A DNA stretch of 64,000 nt, taken from Ruminococcus sp. (GTDB lineage Bacteria; Bacillota; Clostridia; Oscillospirales; Ruminococcaceae). Numbering within the stretch: the first letter of the stretch is position 1; each line of letters opens with the position of its first letter. Both the position numbers and the translations under genes were made by a program. The notes under the pieces were generated by a model. The model saw nothing but the letters and a program-made list of their open reading frames with translations. It was not told where the DNA came from and did no database searches. Shown here piece after piece: positions 41,335 through 50,576 of the stretch. The stretch is from positions 1 through 64,000 of the forward strand of contig JAFXXD010000013.1 of assembly GCA_017542475.1 (NCBI GenBank), given 5' to 3'.

Positions 41335-42051
41335 TCAGACATAGGTATACGGCGTAACAGGCGCGTCCTCGCGCGAGAGCCTGTTGAGGGTGAGGAACGC
41401 GAGAACGGTTATCACGATCTCGAACATAAAGAAAATGATGATGAAGAGCCACGAATTCACCGAGAGGCAGAAGTCGTAGAAGCCGTGAATGAGAATGGGC
41501 AGGATCATCGAGATCGCGAAGCCCGCTATCATCAGCGGTGTTTTGTGAGCGCAGGCGGCTTTTTTGGCAATGCCGTAGTGATAGCCCATATAAATGGCGA
41601 AGATGGTATGTCCGGGGATGGACGTGAGAGCACGCAGCAGCGCGACTCCGAAGCCTCCCTCGAAGACGTAGAGGATGTTTTCGAGCGCAGCGAATCCGAG
41701 CGAGACCGAGACCGCGTACACCACCGCATCGTAGGTGTAATTGAACTCCTTCGACCACCACGTTCTGAGGAAGAGGCAGGCGAACTTGCAGCCCTCCTCA
41801 GCGACGGCGATGACGAGGAAGCAGTCGAGGAACTGGTATATCGGGCTTGATTCGCTTAACACCAGCGAGAGCACCACCCCGCCGATAAGCTCGATGATAA
41901 CGGCTGGGACAATGGACAGCGCACCGAGACCCGCGAGCTGGAGCAGGAGCTTCATCGGCTCGGGCTCGATCTTATCCTTTTTGCGTATGTAGAAGAAGAG
42001 CAGCACTGCGGGAGCGAGTGCCGCGGAGAGCAGATATCTTGCCTTGAACAA
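41335..42051 (-). CDS. PrsW-family intramembrane protease
   Basis: 238 residues with about eight hydrophobic segments. PrsW/CAAX-like motifs: 'VAEEGCKF' (Glu pair, about 83), 'AALENILYVFEGG' (about 120), 'SIPGHTIFAIYMGYHYG' (His, about 144) and 'ILIHGFYDF' (His/Asp, about 185). In Bacillus PrsW cleaves an anti-sigma factor at the membrane; here the target is unknown. The gene starts 3 bases after the stop of the membrane protein gene upstream, so the two form an operon. Confidence 0.88.
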   Translation of the reverse strand: MFKARYLLSAALAPAVLLFFYIRKKDKIEPEPMKLLLQLAGLGALSIVPAVIIELIGGVVLSLVLSESSPIYQFLDCFLVIAVAEEGCKFACLFLRTWWSKEFNYTYDAVVYAVSVSLGFAALENILYVFEGGFGVALLRALTSIPGHTIFAIYMGYHYGIAKKAACAHKTPLMIAGFAISMILPILIHGFYDFCLSVNSWLFIIIFFMFEIVITVLAFLTLNRLSREDAPVTPYTYV

Positions 42052-42053
42052 TA

Positions 42054-42824
42054 TTATTCCTCCTTTGGAGCAGCAAAGCGTGACGTATAATTCTTCTTGG
42101 CTTCCGATATAAAATCGGGCTTGGATTTGAGGATATAGGGGAATTGCCCCTCGGGCGTGGTCGGGATATTGACGAAGTCGGAGAAGCGGCTGCCGCTGCT
42201 GTCAACAAGAACGAAGCAGGGGCTCATATGCGAGAAGCTGTCGAACTCCGCGCCGTATTTCTTTTCATTTTTGAACTCGGGGATGATGTAGTAATCGGCA
42301 ATGCTGTAGAGCAGATCGGCGGCGGGCTCGATGTCGGCGGCTCTGTCTGCGCGTATCTCGCACCTGTATGGCGAGCGCACCTCTCCCGCGGGCATGAAGC
42401 TGTATGCAAATCCCGAATCATCAAGCTTTGCGAGGACGTCCCTGTCCGCGAACATCTTTGCGGGGAGGTAGTATTCGGTCACCTCGTAGTGCGAGTTGAA
42501 CATATAGCCGTGGTTGAGCCACTGTACGACCGAGAATTCGATGCCGTCCGCGTCGGAGTAGACGTAGGCGGTTTCGTCCGAATATTCAGGAGTTTCGAGC
42601 TCGCGGACGAAGGTGAAGTTCGTACCGTAGCTGTCGGCGAGCCAGCCCGCGATGTAGTCGGAGGTATAGGGCTCCTTGCCGCTGTTGGGCTCGACCTTGG
42701 TACACGACCTGAAAAACAGGACGACCGCGAGCGCGAGGGCGATGAATGCCACAAGTGCAAAAATGCCGAGCGCGGCAGTTATCACGCCGATGACGGTCGC
42801 TTTCTTTTCGTTGTTCATATCCAA
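42054..42824 (-). CDS. Single-span membrane protein, unknown function
   Basis: 256 residues: short cytoplasmic start, one membrane segment ('VIGVITAALGIFALVAFIAL', about 11-37), then FRSC and an outside domain of about 215 residues. The domain contains 'YIAGWLADSYGTNFTFVREL' and 'MSPCFVLVDSSGSRF'. No family recognised. Coupled to the PrsW-like protease gene; a protease substrate or partner is possible but only by position. Confidence 0.65.
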   Translation of the reverse strand: MDMNNEKKATVIGVITAALGIFALVAFIALALAVVLFFRSCTKVEPNSGKEPYTSDYIAGWLADSYGTNFTFVRELETPEYSDETAYVYSDADGIEFSVVQWLNHGYMFNSHYEVTEYYLPAKMFADRDVLAKLDDSGFAYSFMPAGEVRSPYRCEIRADRAADIEPAADLLYSIADYYIIPEFKNEKKYGAEFDSFSHMSPCFVLVDSSGSRFSDFVNIPTTPEGQFPYILKSKPDFISEAKKNYTSRFAAPKEE

Positions 42825-42835
42825 TGCCTCATTGT

Positions 42836-42862
42836 AAAAAAGGCGGACGAGGAGTCCGCCTT
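42836..42862 (-). terminator. Terminator downstream of glyQS
   Basis: Read on the minus strand: AAGGCGGAC, 5-base loop, GTCCGCCTT, then TTTTT. Confidence 0.75.
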
Positions 42863-42894
42863 GCGTACCTTATGTTGCCGCACATATTTCTATG

Positions 42895-43080
42895 GCTCGC
42901 GGGTAGTGACTTGCCGCACATTTTCAGTGAGCGAGCTTGCGAGCGGCGGCGCGATTACGGGGTCAGGGGAACTGTGTTCCCCTGCGGGGTCTGGGGCGGC
43001 GCCCCAGCGGATTGTCAAGGCAGAGCCTTGACCAGAGTCCAGAGACAGCGTCTCTGGCAGGGTTCAGGGACAGAGTCCTT
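42895..43080. repeat. Hairpin-cluster repeat between glyQS and its terminator
   Basis: Contains GAGCGAGCTTGCGAGCGGC (42,928-42,946), a GGGGAACTGTGTTCCCC palindrome, GGGGCGGCGCCCC, CCAGAGACAGCGTCTCTGG and a final CAGGGACAGAGTCCTTG unit touching the glyQS stop codon. Confidence 0.85.
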
Positions 43081-43082
43081 GA

Positions 43083-44489
43083 TTAGAATTCCATTTTGGA
43101 TTCGAGGAAGGAAACGAGGTCGTCGATGGCGATACGCTCCTGCTGCATGGTGTCGCGGTCGCGGACAGTTACGCAGTTGTCCTTCTCGATGGTGTCGAAG
43201 TCAACGGTGATGCAGAAGGGAGTACCGATCTCGTCCTCGCGGCGGTATCTCTTGCCGATAGTACCAGCCTCGTCGTAGTCCACCATAAACTTCTTGGAGA
43301 GCATCTCGTAAATTTCCTCAGCCTTGGGCGAGAGCTTCTTCACGAGGGGCAGTACAGCGCACTTGAAGGGCGCGAGAGCGGGGTGGAAGTGCATAACAGT
43401 GCGGACGTCCTTCTTCTCGTTGCCGTCCTTGTCTGTGGAGACGAGCTCCTCCTCGTCGTAAGCCTCGGTGACAACGGAGAGGAAGAGCCTCTCTACGCCA
43501 AGCGAGGGCTCGATAACGTAGGGGATGTACTTCTCGTTAGTCTCGGGGTCGAAGTATTCGAGCGACTTGCCGCTTGTATTTATATGCTGAGTGAGGTCGT
43601 AGTCTGTACGGTCAGCCACGCCCCAGAGCTCGCCCCAGCCGAAGGGGAAGAGGTACTCGAAGTCGGTGGTAGCCTTTGAGTAGAAGCAGAGCTCCTCGGG
43701 CGAGTGGTCGCGGAGGCGGATATTCTCCTCCTTGAGACCGAGGCTGAGCAGGAAGTTCTTGCAGTAGCTTCTCCAGTAGTCGAACCATTCGAGGTCAGTG
43801 CCGGGCTTGCAGAAGAATTCAAGTTCCATCTGCTCGAACTCGCGCACGCGGAAGATGAAGTTGCCGGGGGTTATCTCGTTGCGGAAGGACTTGCCGACCT
43901 GAGCAACGCCGAAGGGCACCTTTTTACGTGTTGTACGCTGGATATTAGCGAAGTTTACGAATATACCCTGAGCAGTCTCGGGGCGGAGGTAGAGCTCAGC
44001 CTTGCTGTCCTCGGTAACGCCCTGGAAGGTCTTGAACATAAGGTTGAACTGGCGGATATCGGTGAAATTCTGCTTGCCGCAGTTGGGGCAGACGATGTTC
44101 TTCTCCTTGATGTAGTCCATCATCTGCTCGTTGGACCAGCCCGCAACGTTAGTGCCGTCGAAGTCCTCGATGAGGTTGTCGGCGCGGTGACGGGTCTTGC
44201 ACTCCTTGCAGTCCATGAGGGGGTCGGAGAAGCCGCCGATATGACCCGAAGCGACCCATGTCTGCGGATTCATCAGTATAGCGGAGTCAAGACCTACGTT
44301 GTACTTGTTCTCCTGCACGAACTTCTTCATCCATGCGTTCTTGATATTTTTCTTGAGCTCGACGCCGAGCGGACCGTAGTCCCATGTATTAGCGAGACCG
44401 CCGTAAATTTCGGAGCCGGGGTAAACGAAGCCCTTGGATTTACAGAGGTCAACAATTTTGTCCATGACCTTTTCGTTGTTTTTAAGCAT
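43083..44489 (-). CDS. glyQS: Glycyl-tRNA synthetase, single-chain class II
   Basis: 468 residues, typical of the dimeric alpha-type enzyme. Starts with '[20 protein letters not shown]' (about 17-36), motif 1 around '[18 protein letters not shown]', motif 2 '[15 protein letters not shown]' (about 198) with the class II FRNE form, '[14 protein letters not shown]', and motif 3 '[13 protein letters not shown]' (about 330). The C-terminal part is an anticodon-binding domain ('[13 protein letters not shown]'). It charges tRNA-Gly in the cytoplasm. A clear promoter lies 40 bases upstream; I saw no T-box there. Confidence 0.97.
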   Translation of the reverse strand: MLKNNEKVMDKIVDLCKSKGFVYPGSEIYGGLANTWDYGPLGVELKKNIKNAWMKKFVQENKYNVGLDSAILMNPQTWVASGHIGGFSDPLMDCKECKTRHRADNLIEDFDGTNVAGWSNEQMMDYIKEKNIVCPNCGKQNFTDIRQFNLMFKTFQGVTEDSKAELYLRPETAQGIFVNFANIQRTTRKKVPFGVAQVGKSFRNEITPGNFIFRVREFEQMELEFFCKPGTDLEWFDYWRSYCKNFLLSLGLKEENIRLRDHSPEELCFYSKATTDFEYLFPFGWGELWGVADRTDYDLTQHINTSGKSLEYFDPETNEKYIPYVIEPSLGVERLFLSVVTEAYDEEELVSTDKDGNEKKDVRTVMHFHPALAPFKCAVLPLVKKLSPKAEEIYEMLSKKFMVDYDEAGTIGKRYRREDEIGTPFCITVDFDTIEKDNCVTVRDRDTMQQERIAIDDLVSFLESKMEF

Positions 44490-44528
44490 AATAAGTACCT
44501 CTTTCGGTGAAATATAGTCGTTGCTATT

Positions 44529-44557
44529 ATTTTACAACATACGCGCGCAAATGTCAA
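44529..44557 (-). promoter_or_regulatory. glyQS promoter
   Basis: Minus strand TTGACA (44,552-44,557), 17-base spacer, TAAAAT (44,529-44,534). Confidence 0.8.
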
Positions 44558-44589
44558 GCGGGCGCGGAGCGCAGAGCTAAGAGCTCAGA

Positions 44590-44614
44590 TGTAGGGACGC
44601 CCATCGGGCGTCCG
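44590..44614. repeat. TGTAGGG-headed palindrome
   Basis: TGTAGGGACGCCC/GGGCGTCC, single unit between DUF5684 and the glyQS promoter. Confidence 0.85.
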
Positions 44615-44622
44615 TTTATTTC

Positions 44623-45171
44623 TCATTCAAACCACTTGATATGGTTCTTGGGACCGACGTAAACGGTCTTCTTATCGAACGCGAGGATGAGCATAATGAT
44701 GGGGAAGAAGAATATCGAGAGCACGCACCATATCGTATCCTTGCCGTAGGACTCGGTGAAGATGTAGCGGAAATAACCGCCGATGACAGCCATAGCGATA
44801 CTGCAAACGATGGCGAGAAGGGACATAGGCAGAGAGATGATGCTCAGAGCGACAAGAGAGCTGTCATTGCCCGATGTAGCGATCATATTGAGGGTGTTGG
44901 CTATGCCCATGAAGAACGAGTAGCCGAGCGACGCGCAGAGAGAAGCGGCACCGAGCTTGAAATTGCCCGTAGCTATCTTCGACATCACGAGAGTGTTGTA
45001 TATCGGGATAAGCGACTTCCAGCCTTCCTCTCCCGCCTTGACGAAGAGCTTCCACAGCGCGATGAAGTAGATGACGAGCATCACGACAGTGATAAGAAGC
45101 ATAAATCCTAAAAAGAGCGCAAAGAATATTCCGAGTCCTGCTAATACAGCCATTCCTTCAGTGTTGTCCAT
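44623..45171 (-). CDS. DUF5684 multi-pass membrane protein
   Basis: 182 residues with five hydrophobic segments. The sequence 'ALWKLFVKAGEEGWKSLIPI' (about 38-57) followed by YNTL is the DUF5684 hallmark, seen in small membrane proteins of Firmicutes often near signal peptidases. Function is unknown. GGAGG precedes the start. It is a single gene with an AT-rich upstream region (TATAAT near 45,217, no good -35). Confidence 0.8.
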   Translation of the reverse strand: MDNTEGMAVLAGLGIFFALFLGFMLLITVVMLVIYFIALWKLFVKAGEEGWKSLIPIYNTLVMSKIATGNFKLGAASLCASLGYSFFMGIANTLNMIATSGNDSSLVALSIISLPMSLLAIVCSIAMAVIGGYFRYIFTESYGKDTIWCVLSIFFFPIIMLILAFDKKTVYVGPKNHIKWFE

Positions 45172-45524
45172 AGATAAATACCTCCGTTAAATGATTTTTG
45201 GTCGAGTGTTTGTTATATTATATATGCACAATTCAGACTTAAACTTTTGCTGCTGACTTGTGCAGATATACAAAGATGAAAAAATTTTTTGCGATAATCA
45301 ACGGTTTTCCATTGAAAAAGCGGCGATTTCCGCCCTATAGTAGAAACGCTTTTTTATTTTCTTCCGCATTCTTTTTCCGCGGAAACCCTTGCAGCCGCCG
45401 ATTTCCTAATGTAGGGGCGCCCTTTGGGCGTCCGTTGGCGAACGATATTTGCGGACTGCCAAAGGCAGCCCCTACATCAATTCCGAATCCCGAATTCCGA
45501 ATTAAGGCAAATACCATGTAAGGC
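45172..45524. repeat. Gap with repeats between DUF5684 and cysS
   Basis: 353 bases without a gene. 45,172-45,400 shows only the AT-rich upstream region of the DUF5684 gene. 45,410-45,479 carries two facing TGTAGGG units (GGGCGCCC/GGGCGTCC and GGACTGCC/GGCAGCCCCTACA). 45,480-45,505 is an ATTCCGAATCCCGAATTCCG run of short direct steps, similar to 61,773-61,790. Confidence 0.75.
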
Positions 45525-46943
45525 TCACAGCTTATTTATTTCAGTACCCTGACGAGTTTCCTTTATCTCATAGCCGAGAGCCGCAATTTTGTCGCGGAGC
45601 TCGTCTGCGAGGGCGAAATTCTTCTCCTTGCGGGCAGCCTTGCGCTGCTCGACAAGCTCCATTACATCGGCAGGGATATCGTCGGCGGGAGCGTCCGCGG
45701 AGCTTGCCTTAGCCTCAGCCTTCTTTATGAGGTCGAGCCCGAGCACCCTGTCGAATTCTCCTATGAGCGCGAGCTTGGTAGCGTTGTTTGCGGTCGATTT
45801 CAGCACGTCATACAGCACAGTTATGCCCATAGCCGTATTGATGTCGTTGCCGAGAGCCTCGTTGAAGGCAGCCATAAGGCGGTCATATTCTGCCTTGTCG
45901 ATGTCGCCCGACCTGTCAGCCGTCAGCGGAGCTATCTTCGCGATGAGCTTGTCAAAGGTCACCTTTGCGTTGTCGAGGTTCTCCCACGAGAAGACGAGGG
46001 ACTTCCTGTAGTGCGACTGGAGGCAGAAGAAGCGGTAAACGAGCGGGTCGTAGCCCTTTTCCTCAAGGAGCGATACCGTGAGGAATTCGCCGCTCGACTT
46101 GCTCATCTTGCCGCTGTTTGTGTTAAGGTGGAGCACGTGGAACCAGTAATTGCACCACTTATGCCCGAGGTAAGCCTCGGACTGCGCTATCTCATTGGTA
46201 TGGTGCGGGAAGGCGTTGTCTATGCCGCCGCAGTGTATATCGAGGTATTCGCCGAGGTTCTTCATACTTATGCACGAGCACTCGATATGCCAGCCGGGGT
46301 AGCCGACGCCCCACGGACTCTCCCATTTGAGCTCCTGATCGTCGAACTTCGACTTGGTGAACCACAGCACGAAATCGGCTTTATTGCGCTTGTTGCCGTC
46401 CTCCTCAACGCCCTCGCGCACGCCGACCGCAAGGTCTTCCTCCTTGAAGTCGTTGAACACGTAGTATTTATCGAGCTTCGAGGTGTCGAAGTAGATGTTG
46501 CCGCCCGCCTCATAGGCGTAGCCCTTCTCCATAAGAGCCGATATAACGCGGATAAACTCGTCGATGTAGGTGGTCGCGGGGACTACAACATCGGGAGTCT
46601 TGATGTTGAGCTTTGCGCAGTCCGCGAAGAAGGCGTCGGTGTAGAACTTCGCTATCTCCATAACGGTCTTGTGCTCGCGCTTGGCGCCCTTGAGCATTTT
46701 GTCGTCGCCCGTATCGCCGTCACTGGTGAGGTGTCCGACGTCGGTGATGTTCATAACGCGCTTGACGTCAAGACCCGTGAAGCGCAGGTACTTCTCGAGG
46801 ATATCCTCCATAATGTAGCTTCGCAGGTTGCCGATGTGGGCATAGTGATATACCGTAGGTCCGCAGGTGTACATACTCACCTTGCCTGCCTCGCGCGGTA
46901 TGAACTCCTCTTTTTTGTGAGAGAGAGAATTGTATAGCTGCAT
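45525..46943 (-). CDS. cysS: Cysteinyl-tRNA synthetase
   Basis: 472 residues, normal length. HIGH-type site 'TVYHYAHIGNLRSY' (about 30-43), zinc ligands in CGPT (about 27) and 'HIECSCISM' (about 216), 'HCGGIDNAFPHHTNEIAQSE' (about 236), and KMSKSSG (about 275). Its C-terminal part is the helical anticodon domain ('ELVEQRKAARKEKNFALADE'). It charges tRNA-Cys and is the last gene read from a Cys-specific T-box leader and a strong promoter. Confidence 0.97.
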   Translation of the reverse strand: MQLYNSLSHKKEEFIPREAGKVSMYTCGPTVYHYAHIGNLRSYIMEDILEKYLRFTGLDVKRVMNITDVGHLTSDGDTGDDKMLKGAKREHKTVMEIAKFYTDAFFADCAKLNIKTPDVVVPATTYIDEFIRVISALMEKGYAYEAGGNIYFDTSKLDKYYVFNDFKEEDLAVGVREGVEEDGNKRNKADFVLWFTKSKFDDQELKWESPWGVGYPGWHIECSCISMKNLGEYLDIHCGGIDNAFPHHTNEIAQSEAYLGHKWCNYWFHVLHLNTNSGKMSKSSGEFLTVSLLEEKGYDPLVYRFFCLQSHYRKSLVFSWENLDNAKVTFDKLIAKIAPLTADRSGDIDKAEYDRLMAAFNEALGNDINTAMGITVLYDVLKSTANNATKLALIGEFDRVLGLDLIKKAEAKASSADAPADDIPADVMELVEQRKAARKEKNFALADELRDKIAALGYEIKETRQGTEINKL

Positions 46944-46969
46944 ACTGTTCCTCCTTTGAGTGCGTGTGA

Positions 46970-47192
46970 AAAAACCTCCTGTGTGTTTACACAGGAGGCG
47001 TAATTACGCGGTTCCACTCCGTTTTATAACTCAGACCCTTAACGCGGGATACGCCGACGGATACGCAGTTTCCCTTCCCCGTCGGAGCTGACAGCCGCAC
47101 TTCACTTTTCCCGCCTGCGGACTCGCACCGACCGTCCGCTCTCTGAAAGACCGCGAAAAAGCTACTCTGACTGCTACGCCTTTGATACCCTA
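46970..47192 (-). ncRNA. T-box leader of cysS, Cys (UGC) specifier
   Basis: On the minus strand the leader has the T-box sequence as GGAGTGGAACCGCG (47,007-47,020 region) followed by a terminator CCTCCTGTGT/ACACAGGAGG with a T-run (46,969-46,998). Upstream the stem I region contains 'GTGAAG-TGC-GGC', putting a UGC cysteine codon at 47,097-47,099 in the usual specifier position. Uncharged tRNA-Cys would favour the antiterminator and switch on cysS. Confidence 0.88.
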
Positions 47193-47194
47193 TT

Positions 47195-47224
47195 ATTATA
47201 TACTATTTGATACAGTTTTGTCAA
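47195..47224 (-). promoter_or_regulatory. cysS T-box promoter
   Basis: Minus strand TTGACA (47,219-47,224), 18-base spacer, TATAAT (47,195-47,200). The -35 box overlaps the last codons of the lipoprotein gene upstream. Confidence 0.8.
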
Positions 47225-47982
47225 GTGGCAATGTCGGCAGTCGCGGCTATGCGGAGGGCGGTGTCCTTGTCTGAGAAGTATACCGTCAGGTCGCGTTCCT
47301 TGCCGTCGCTGTCGAAAATGCAGGCGTCGTAGTATTCCATATCCTCGTCCAGAAGAGAAATGCTGTAGTGGAAGATGAAGACCTCGGCGTTTTCCCTTTC
47401 GAGGATGTACGCCTCGTCGATCCAGAACAGATAGCTGCCCATTTCCGAGAGTATCGTCTGTGTGTGCTCGTCAGAATTCTGCACATCATCGGGCGTGACG
47501 GTCAGCAGAGCCCTGTACATAGAAGCTCTCGTTCCGTCAAACGGGATGCCGAGCTTCTCGAACACCGCCTGATAGTCCTCCTTGCGAGAATCGAGCAGCA
47601 TATTCACTGTCTCGAGCCGCTCCCCGACAACGTCCGTACTCTCCAAAACGAGCTCGGCTTCATAGCCGTCAACATCTGCGATAAACGATGTATCACCGTC
47701 CTCGACGGTCTTTTCGGGCTCTGCGGGGAGCTTCACGGAAATGCCGCTGTCGGTAAAATCTACCCAGTCGGCGGGTACTTCACGCGCGTCCTCGGGCAGC
47801 TCCGAGACTGACAGGGCATACCTTTTAAGACTGCTCTTCATCAGCTTATCTGACTTTTCTTCAAGGCTGAGTGTACTCGTTTCGGCGGTAGCTTCCTCTT
47901 CGGGAGCAGGCTCGTCAGCGGTGAAACTGCAACCCGTCAGCGTGATAAGCGCGACCGCAAAAAGGGCGATAATCTTCTTCAT
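47221..47982 (-). CDS. Lipoprotein A of a paralogous pair
   Basis: 253 residues from the ATG at 47,982 (GGAGG upstream; the frame runs 12 codons further but without a site). Lipoprotein signal 'KKIIALFAVALITLTGC' with the lipobox LTGC, then an acidic Glu/Ala linker. The mature part matches the neighbouring lipoprotein in 'SVSELPEDAREVPADWVDF', 'FEKLGIPFDGTRASMYRALL' and the end 'KDTALRIAATADIA'. No function recognised. Last gene of the acetylesterase operon; its 3' end carries the cysS -35 box. Confidence 0.75.
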   Translation of the reverse strand: MKKIIALFAVALITLTGCSFTADEPAPEEEATAETSTLSLEEKSDKLMKSSLKRYALSVSELPEDAREVPADWVDFTDSGISVKLPAEPEKTVEDGDTSFIADVDGYEAELVLESTDVVGERLETVNMLLDSRKEDYQAVFEKLGIPFDGTRASMYRALLTVTPDDVQNSDEHTQTILSEMGSYLFWIDEAYILERENAEVFIFHYSISLLDEDMEYYDACIFDSDGKERDLTVYFSDKDTALRIAATADIAT

Positions 47983-48004
47983 TGTATATCCTCCGTCTTG
48001 AACG

Positions 48005-48691
48005 TTAGTCATTGGCAATATCGGCAGTTGCGGCTATGCGGAGGGCGGTGTCCTTGTCTGTACAGTTCACATACATTATTCCCTCGACATTCTCATCACC
48101 GAAAAAGTATACGCAGTAGTCATATCCCAGCCCTTCCGCCATATGAAAAACAAACTGCTCGGAAACGTTTCCTTCGACATCATACGCCTTGTCAAAGGAC
48201 AGAAACATAGCGCCAAGTGCTGAAAGGTCGGACTTCGTTTTTTCGCTGGCGTTCATTATATTCTCGTCTGTCACAAGAATGGCATTTTTCCACAGTGAAC
48301 GCGGCGTTCCGTCGAATTCGAGCCCGAATTTCCTGAAAGCCTTTTTGTAGCTTTTCCCGTTTTTGTCTATCAACGCCTGAAATCCGCTGTTCGAGTTTTC
48401 AACGTCGAAATTGAAGAATACCTCGCCCTCGGCGTCATCGGACTTAAAGCCGTATTTTCTGCCGTTTAGCGATTCAGCTTCAAACGGCTCGGCGGGCAGT
48501 CTCAGGGTTATGCGTTCCTCGGTCATGGAAGTCCAGTTGTCGGGGATATTGAATGTACCGTCGGGAAGCTCAGAGAAGGTGAGTGCAAGATGCTTCAGAT
48601 TTGCCTCCTTAGCTTTATCAAGCCTGCTTTCATGTCCACACCCCGTCAGCGTGATAAGCGCGACCGCAAGCGCTGCTAAAAGCTTCTTCAT
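48005..48691 (-). CDS. Lipoprotein B of a paralogous pair
   Basis: 228 residues, signal 'KKLLAALAVALITLTGC' with lipobox LTGC. Shares the plan of lipoprotein A: 'FSELPDGTFNIPDNWTSM', 'FRKFGLEFDGTPRSLWKNAI', and 'KDTALRIAATADIAND' at the end, so the two arose by duplication. The start overlaps the stop of the acetylesterase gene (ATGA), and 22 bases separate it from lipoprotein A. Function unknown; secreted, lipid-anchored. Confidence 0.75.
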   Translation of the reverse strand: MKKLLAALAVALITLTGCGHESRLDKAKEANLKHLALTFSELPDGTFNIPDNWTSMTEERITLRLPAEPFEAESLNGRKYGFKSDDAEGEVFFNFDVENSNSGFQALIDKNGKSYKKAFRKFGLEFDGTPRSLWKNAILVTDENIMNASEKTKSDLSALGAMFLSFDKAYDVEGNVSEQFVFHMAEGLGYDYCVYFFGDENVEGIMYVNCTDKDTALRIAATADIAND

Positions 48692-50226
48692 TCTCTCTCC
48701 TCCAAGGGGAAGTCGTCCGTGCGGAAGGGGGCGACGGGTATGCCGTTAGTACCGAAAAGTCCTACCTCGGCATAGTTCGTCCACTTAAAGCGCACGTAGC
48801 GCGGGCTCTTCACCTGAGCGGACTTGATATGTATCTGACTGCCGAATATCTCCACGGAATCGGCGGGATAGTAGACGCCGTCCGCACCCGCGAGCTCGAA
48901 GCCGTCAGTGTGAGCGTCTCCGCCCGACAAGCCGCCGCTCGGGTTGTCGAGGCAGACTACCATAGTGTCGCCGTGCCGCACCTCAAAGGTGCCGAGCATT
49001 GGCGGCATAGTCTCGGCTCTGTCCATAAGGGAGTAGACCTCGCTCATCGCCTGCAAATACAGCCTGTGTCCCACTACCGACTTGTCAACGGGGTGGATAT
49101 TGCTGAATTCGCCGCAGTCGAGCGCGACTGCCAGTCCCGTATTTTTTATCGTGCGGAAGAGCTTCTCCTGCGCCTCGCGGATATGCGCCCAGTGCTTGAA
49201 ATCGGGGTCCTCGCGATAGCGGAACATCGGCAGCTGTACTATCAGGAACGCAATTTCGTCGCTGTGCCACTTGTCGCGCCAGCACCGTATCAGCGCCGAC
49301 ATCAGGTCGTAGTAGGTCGCGGGGCGGTGGTCGTCGGACTCGCCCTGATACCACAATATGCCCTTTACCGTGTACGGGCACACGCGGCTGACCATTGTCT
49401 CATACAGTCCGCACGGGCGCATCGGGTTCGCAATGCCCATAGGTCCCGGATAGCGGTTCTCGCCGATACGTGCCTGAAGCTCAGCCCACGGGATAAGCGG
49501 CTCCTGCGCCCATACAGTTCCCGCGCGTTTGTCCCAGTCTGCCTGATAGGCGGAGTACTCGTCGTACTCGGCTATCATCTGCTCGTCGGACTTGCCCGCT
49601 ATGGCGCTGTCGTACTCGTCGATGTAGGGGCGGAGCTTCGCGCTGTCCGCGAGGACTTCCCTCGGCACCCACGCAGAAGCAGATGTCCCGCCCCAGTTAC
49701 AGCCGATAATGCCGACCGTGCAGCCGAGCTTTCGGCTGAGCTCCTTCGCGAAGTACCAGCCCACCGCCGACCACGCGACGGAGTTCGTCTCCGAGGCTGT
49801 CTCCCAGCGGGAAGCGGCTTCTGCGGCGGCGTGCTCCCCGCCGAGCATAGCGCACTTGGGGGTATAGTAGTATCGGACATTCTCGCGTGCGCAGTCGGCA
49901 AGCTCCGCCGCGCCGTTTTTGTCGTTGCGGAGCTCGTACTCCATATTTGACTGTCCGCCCGCGAGCCACACCTCGCCGATAGCGACGTTGCTGAACACCT
50001 TCTGTATAGCTCCGCACGCCACTACGAGGGAGCAGCTGTCGTATTCGGGCAGAGCGGGGAGGACAGCCTCCCACCTGCTGCCTGTGATGAGGGCTTCCGC
50101 ACTCACGCGGAGCTCGGGGATACTGACGGTGATACGCTTCTCACTGCCCGAGCAGGTGCCGAATACGCGGATATTGCTATGGCGCTGGAGCACCATATTA
50201 TCGCTGAAAATCGCTGCTGTTTTCAT
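48688..50226 (-). CDS. SGNH-type sialate O-acetylesterase
   Basis: 512 residues from ATG 50,226 (AAAAGGAG upstream); the frame is open 30 codons further but that part lies in a repeat. Motifs: 'LAGGQSNMEYEL' with the nucleophile Ser in GQSNM (about 95), 'IIGCNWGGTSASAW' (oxyanion part, about 178), 'WYQGESDDHRP' (about 295) and 'SNIHPVDKSVVGHRL' with the catalytic DxxH-like end (about 385). Family members remove acetyl groups from sialic acid or plant polysaccharides. No signal peptide is evident, so it probably acts in the cytoplasm on imported sugars. Translationally coupled to lipoprotein B. Confidence 0.88.
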   Translation of the reverse strand: MKTAAIFSDNMVLQRHSNIRVFGTCSGSEKRITVSIPELRVSAEALITGSRWEAVLPALPEYDSCSLVVACGAIQKVFSNVAIGEVWLAGGQSNMEYELRNDKNGAAELADCARENVRYYYTPKCAMLGGEHAAAEAASRWETASETNSVAWSAVGWYFAKELSRKLGCTVGIIGCNWGGTSASAWVPREVLADSAKLRPYIDEYDSAIAGKSDEQMIAEYDEYSAYQADWDKRAGTVWAQEPLIPWAELQARIGENRYPGPMGIANPMRPCGLYETMVSRVCPYTVKGILWYQGESDDHRPATYYDLMSALIRCWRDKWHSDEIAFLIVQLPMFRYREDPDFKHWAHIREAQEKLFRTIKNTGLAVALDCGEFSNIHPVDKSVVGHRLYLQAMSEVYSLMDRAETMPPMLGTFEVRHGDTMVVCLDNPSGGLSGGDAHTDGFELAGADGVYYPADSVEIFGSQIHIKSAQVKSPRYVRFKWTNYAEVGLFGTNGIPVAPFRTDDFPLEERE

Positions 50227-50262
50227 ATTAAACTCCTTTTGTGACAAACCTGTGCCAACAAA

Positions 50263-50334
50263 ATGTAGGGACGACCATTGGTCGTCCGCGTGTATACGGA
50301 GAATCTGCGGGCGCACAATGTGCGCCCCTACAAT
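50263..50334. repeat. TGTAGGG-headed palindromes
   Basis: TGTAGGGACGACC/GGTCGTCC (50,263-50,288) and inverse GGGCGCAC/GTGCGCCCCTACA (50,309-50,334). Confidence 0.85.
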
Positions 50335-50350
50335 TCGGCAGTAAATATTT

Positions 50351-50556
50351 TCGCAAACAATTCACTGGATTGTTTGCGAAGGACAGTTTACGTTTGAAAT
50401 TGAATTTTTCGCCTCCATAGGAGGCGACCAAGGGCTTTGCCCTTGGAACCCATCAAGGACGCTGTCCTTGAAACCTGCGGGGCTCCGCCCTCGACCCGCA
50501 AGCCTTTGAAAAGGCTTGAGCGAAACTTTCGGCTTCGCGCGGCAGTTTGTTCGATG
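50351..50556. repeat. Inverted-pair element, left copy
   Basis: Starts with a perfect hairpin TCGCAAACAAT/ATTGTTTGCGA (50,351-50,379), then AGAG/AGCG-type palindromes (GGGCTTTGCCC, CAAGGACGCTGTCCTTG, GGGGCTCCGCCC), and ends with about 48 bases (50,505-50,553) that are the near-exact reverse complement of 61,511-61,558. The right copy lies at 61,497-61,676. Together with the TGTAGGG units before it, it fills the 350-base gap. Confidence 0.88.
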
Positions 50557-50576
50557 CGGAATGGCTCTCCGCGCGG

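Noticed and set aside
48688..50316. Acetylesterase start at 50,316
   Set aside because: The extra 30 codons lie in a TGTAGGG repeat and lack a ribosome binding site; ATG 50,226 has AAAAGGAG and matches the usual N-terminus.
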